64,000 bases of DNA from Musa acuminata AAA Group. Taxonomy: Eukaryota > Streptophyta > Magnoliopsida > Zingiberales > Musaceae. This document shows positions 61,370-64,000 of the stretch, piece by piece (the stretch's first letter is position 1; each line of letters opens with the position of its first letter). The position numbers were made by a program, and so were the translations under genes. The notes beneath the pieces were generated by a model. That model worked only from the letters and a program-made list of their open reading frames with translations, was not told the DNA's origin and searched no databases. The DNA is taken from the NCBI RefSeq assembly GCF_036884655.1, contig NC_088357.1, positions 11,003,501 to 11,067,500 of the forward strand, read 5' to 3'.

Positions 61370-63552
61370 CGTATGTCTAATTTTAGGGTGTTGTTAGTTC
61401 CCTTCAAGGTACTTTTACTTTCGCTTAAGCCATATATCTCTATCGGATCAGGATCGGACTATCTGTTATTTTCTACTGAAATCGAAGATCTTTGGTAAAT
61501 AAATTAATCAAGTGGATTGAAACATCATAAATCAATTTACCTCTTGGCTAATTATCATATGCAGATTGTGAATTTTGCTAAGTACCTTGTTGAGTCTCCT
61601 AGCGTTGGCGTAGTGTATCAATTTCAGCTTTAATTTAGATTAGACAACTGTGGATCGGTGTTCTACTTTGATGGGACTTCTTTTTTGAAAGCGAAAATTG
61701 GTTTGTTGATCACAGGATAAACCATTAAATTGGGCAACAAAAGTAAAAGAAATACCAAATCACATAATGGTGAAAATGAAAATTGCTTTGATGATCACAG
61801 GACCAACAAAAAAATTAAGGCAACTAAGACAATGGCATCATAACTGATAAGCGTTATAGAGCCTCATTATTATTGACACAGATACTAATGATATTTTTTT
61901 ATGCCTAGGATCTAGCCTCCTCTGAGGTTGCATCTATAATCAAACTCGCGTGCTGATTGCTTTTTTAGCTTTTGTGACAAGTTATTGTTGTTTTCTTGTG
62001 TGATATTCCATAGCCTTGACTTCATTTGCCGATACTCCATTTTTCTTCAGCATCAGTGAAATTTCTGTCTTCTGACAATCTTTAATTTCTCCTTCTTTCT
62101 GCTGTCTCGATCATAAAGTAGTCTGATCATTGTACTTGTGATCCTTCAAGGTGGTTTCTTGGTCATTTGGTGGTAGTCACAATCCTGTGTGCTTTTGGTA
62201 CTTTTAGATGTATTAGTGACTGATAATCAACTTTTGTAGATTGTAATGGACTTCACACGAAAAAAGGTTAAACAGTGATTCCTTGTTTTCATTTGATGAG
62301 AATATATATTGATCAAACAGGTGATGGGGCAGGCCATAGAATAAGTCGTCTCTTGAATTCAAAGTTTTGCTAAAAGATTACAGGAGGAATGAGCATCATA
62401 TTGCTTGAACTTGATAATTTGTTTGCATTTGGAGTTAGTTATAAAGATTGGTATTCAATTTCCCATACAGAGTTGCCACTCCTAAAACGGGCTCTCTGTA
62501 GTTAAGACTGTCTTCAACCCTTCTTCTTATAACTTGCCAAGCTTAAAAAGAGTCCCTGTTTTTCCCCCATATTCAGATATAGTAGTTTCCATCTCCTAGT
62601 CTGTGCTTGAGATCCAAACTATGTTGGAAGTTATGACGTGAGCTGCCAAATTTACTCCCATGGTTATCCTGGTGAAAATGGCTCTAGATTTACATATCGT
62701 GAGGCAAATCTGGGAGTTCCCATCTCATCTTGTGTCTGTTATACAAGCTATCAAGGTTTAACGTATCGAAGTGTACCGCTCAATATGGGTGGTATGTATG
62801 GATCCGATAGATGATTGGTATGGACGGTATATCAGTATACCCTAGTGTATCGTGTGTCACTATACTCTGTACAACTCGGTACATACCGTGCCGACAGCTA
62901 GTCGATACACCAGTATGGACCGGTAATGCGAGCCATAGTTTATATGTATTAGTGAACTACAATGAAGATCCTTTGGTGGGCTATTGTAATGGTTATAATC
63001 TTATTTGGTAAACTTGTTTATATGTATTGGTGAACTGCATATAATGAAGCTCCTTTGGTGGGTTATTGTAATGGTCATCATCTTATTTAACGAGCTCACA
63101 AAGAACAGAGGAAGCTTTTCTCTGTAATTATAAAGGAAAGAGAAGTAGAGAACGAAATATATGATAATTAAAAAAAAACTATCAGAGTCACTGTGGCTAA
63201 ATGATAATTCTATCATAGTTTTCTGGCCTTTTCATATAGGCCCCTAAGTACAAGAAGAAAATAAAAAAGGAAGAAAATACAATCATATTGAGGCTAATTA
63301 AATAAATTATATCTTTTTTGGAGAAGGTAATCTTTCAAATTTTGTTTTGTCAGGTAATCTTCCTCTTTGGTACTTGATTCTCTTCCTTTTCTGTAGCTAG
63401 AGTTTTGAATCAATGACTGATGTCAACTAGAAGTTTAGACTGTTAAGTCCATGAATTTAGGGTTTAGTTACCCTGAAGGCAAATATTATATGCTATAAAA
63501 CATCTACAATAATGTTATGAAGTTCAAATGCTTGATAAAAATGTGCTTGAAT
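61370..63552. other. Intergenic, downstream of the DUF538 gene
   Basis: No gene was recognised on either strand. A GGTATG/GTATCG-rich dispersed repeat lies at about 62760-62945. The remainder is AT-rich. A short internal direct repeat (TTTATATGTATTAGTGAACT at 62940-62959 and TTTATATGTATTGGTGAACT at 63017-63036) is followed by a TCCTTTGGTGGG block in both copies. Confidence 0.5.
62760..62945. repeat. GGTATG/GTATCG-rich dispersed repeat
   Basis: This contains GGTGGTATGTATGG, GGTATATCAGTATACC and GTCGATACACCAGTATGG blocks, similar in style to KEG intron 12 near 22880-23060, 24960-25010 and 27975-28045. It is probably part of one dispersed element family. Ends are not defined. Confidence 0.45.
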
Positions 63553-64000
63553 TATCACATTCCAAATTTATAAAAAGAATAATAAATTAGTATTTTATTA
63601 TTCATAATTTACATAATAAACTCTCTCTTTTATTTTTTTGAATTTAAATCTTTGTCTTTACAATAGTAAATATTCTATTAATTAGAAAAATAATCACATC
63701 TTCTTGATCACAAATCTATTCTATCTAAACTTCAAATCTATTACAAAGTAGTAGATTACTCTGAAAATAAATATAAGATAAAATATATCAACAACCACAC
63801 ATGCTGGTAGGAACCTCAAAAAAATTATAAAAATAATCAATAATCTTCAATATTCATGAAATATAAATAAATATCAATAATTCAATAAGAAATGATAATA
63901 TATCAATTCATCATAAAATTTATGCACCAGAAAAACGATGATAATTTCTTACATAATAAACAAAATCATGCATCAGCCACATACAATACATACATAATAA
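63553..64000. mobile_element. Second copy of the 49112 repeat, cut by the window edge
   Basis: This stretch starts TATCACATTCCAAATTT and aligns with 49112-49559 over 448 bp with no net length change. Shared blocks include AGATTACTCTGAAAATAAATATAAATA-like sequence and CACATGCTGGTAG. The rest lies outside the window. Confidence 0.8.

Overview
The window is plant nuclear DNA. It has long introns with GT/GC-AG borders, AT-rich intergenic sequence, CpG-rich first exons and many LTR retrotransposons. The GC-rich first exons of KEG and FANCI and the style of the repeats suggest a monocot. Banana and its relatives (Musaceae) are my best guess, but nothing here proves it. Nothing bacterial, organellar or viral was seen, and no tRNA, rRNA or CRISPR array.

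Layout. (1) Positions 1-4412: the 5' end of a minus-strand nuclear poly(A) polymerase gene. Two coding exons and the promoter are visible; the rest lies left of the window. (2) 5490-6420: a broken U-box/armadillo E3 ligase copy on the minus strand. (3) 7630-30501: a complete 16-exon KEEP ON GOING (KEG) gene on the plus strand, encoding a RING, kinase, ankyrin and HERC2-like repeat protein of 1648 residues. Two of its introns are about 6 kb long and carry transposon debris. One is a 745-bp hAT-type element with perfect 8-bp target duplications. (4) 31975-34194: ribosomal protein eL18 on the minus strand, five coding exons, 187 residues, convergent with KEG. (5) 35982-42060: a 13-exon FANCI (Fanconi anaemia group I) gene on the minus strand, 1428 residues, with a consensus E2F site just upstream. 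(6) 42342-57988: a nest of retrotransposons. A full-length Ty1/copia element (5-bp duplication AAGTT) has been invaded by a 1556-bp solo LTR (duplication TCTTT) and by another repeat of about 2.5 kb. Next to it lies a scrambled second copia element with two LTR copies of about 1.5 kb. (7) 60833-61369: a small single-exon DUF538 gene for a secreted protein. (8) From 63553 to the right edge: a second copy of the repeat that starts at 49112.

The genes are unrelated housekeeping or regulatory genes: mRNA polyadenylation, ubiquitin ligation in ABA signalling and trafficking, translation, DNA crosslink repair, and a DUF538 protein. They do not form a pathway. All exon models were built by hand from splice sites, reading-frame continuity and family resemblance. 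The KEG, eL18 and FANCI models each keep one open frame from start to stop. I found no convincing undescribed biological system. The most notable observations are the non-canonical GC-AG introns in KEG and eL18, the eL18 coding exon made of the start codon alone, the E2F site at FANCI, and the layered transposon history.
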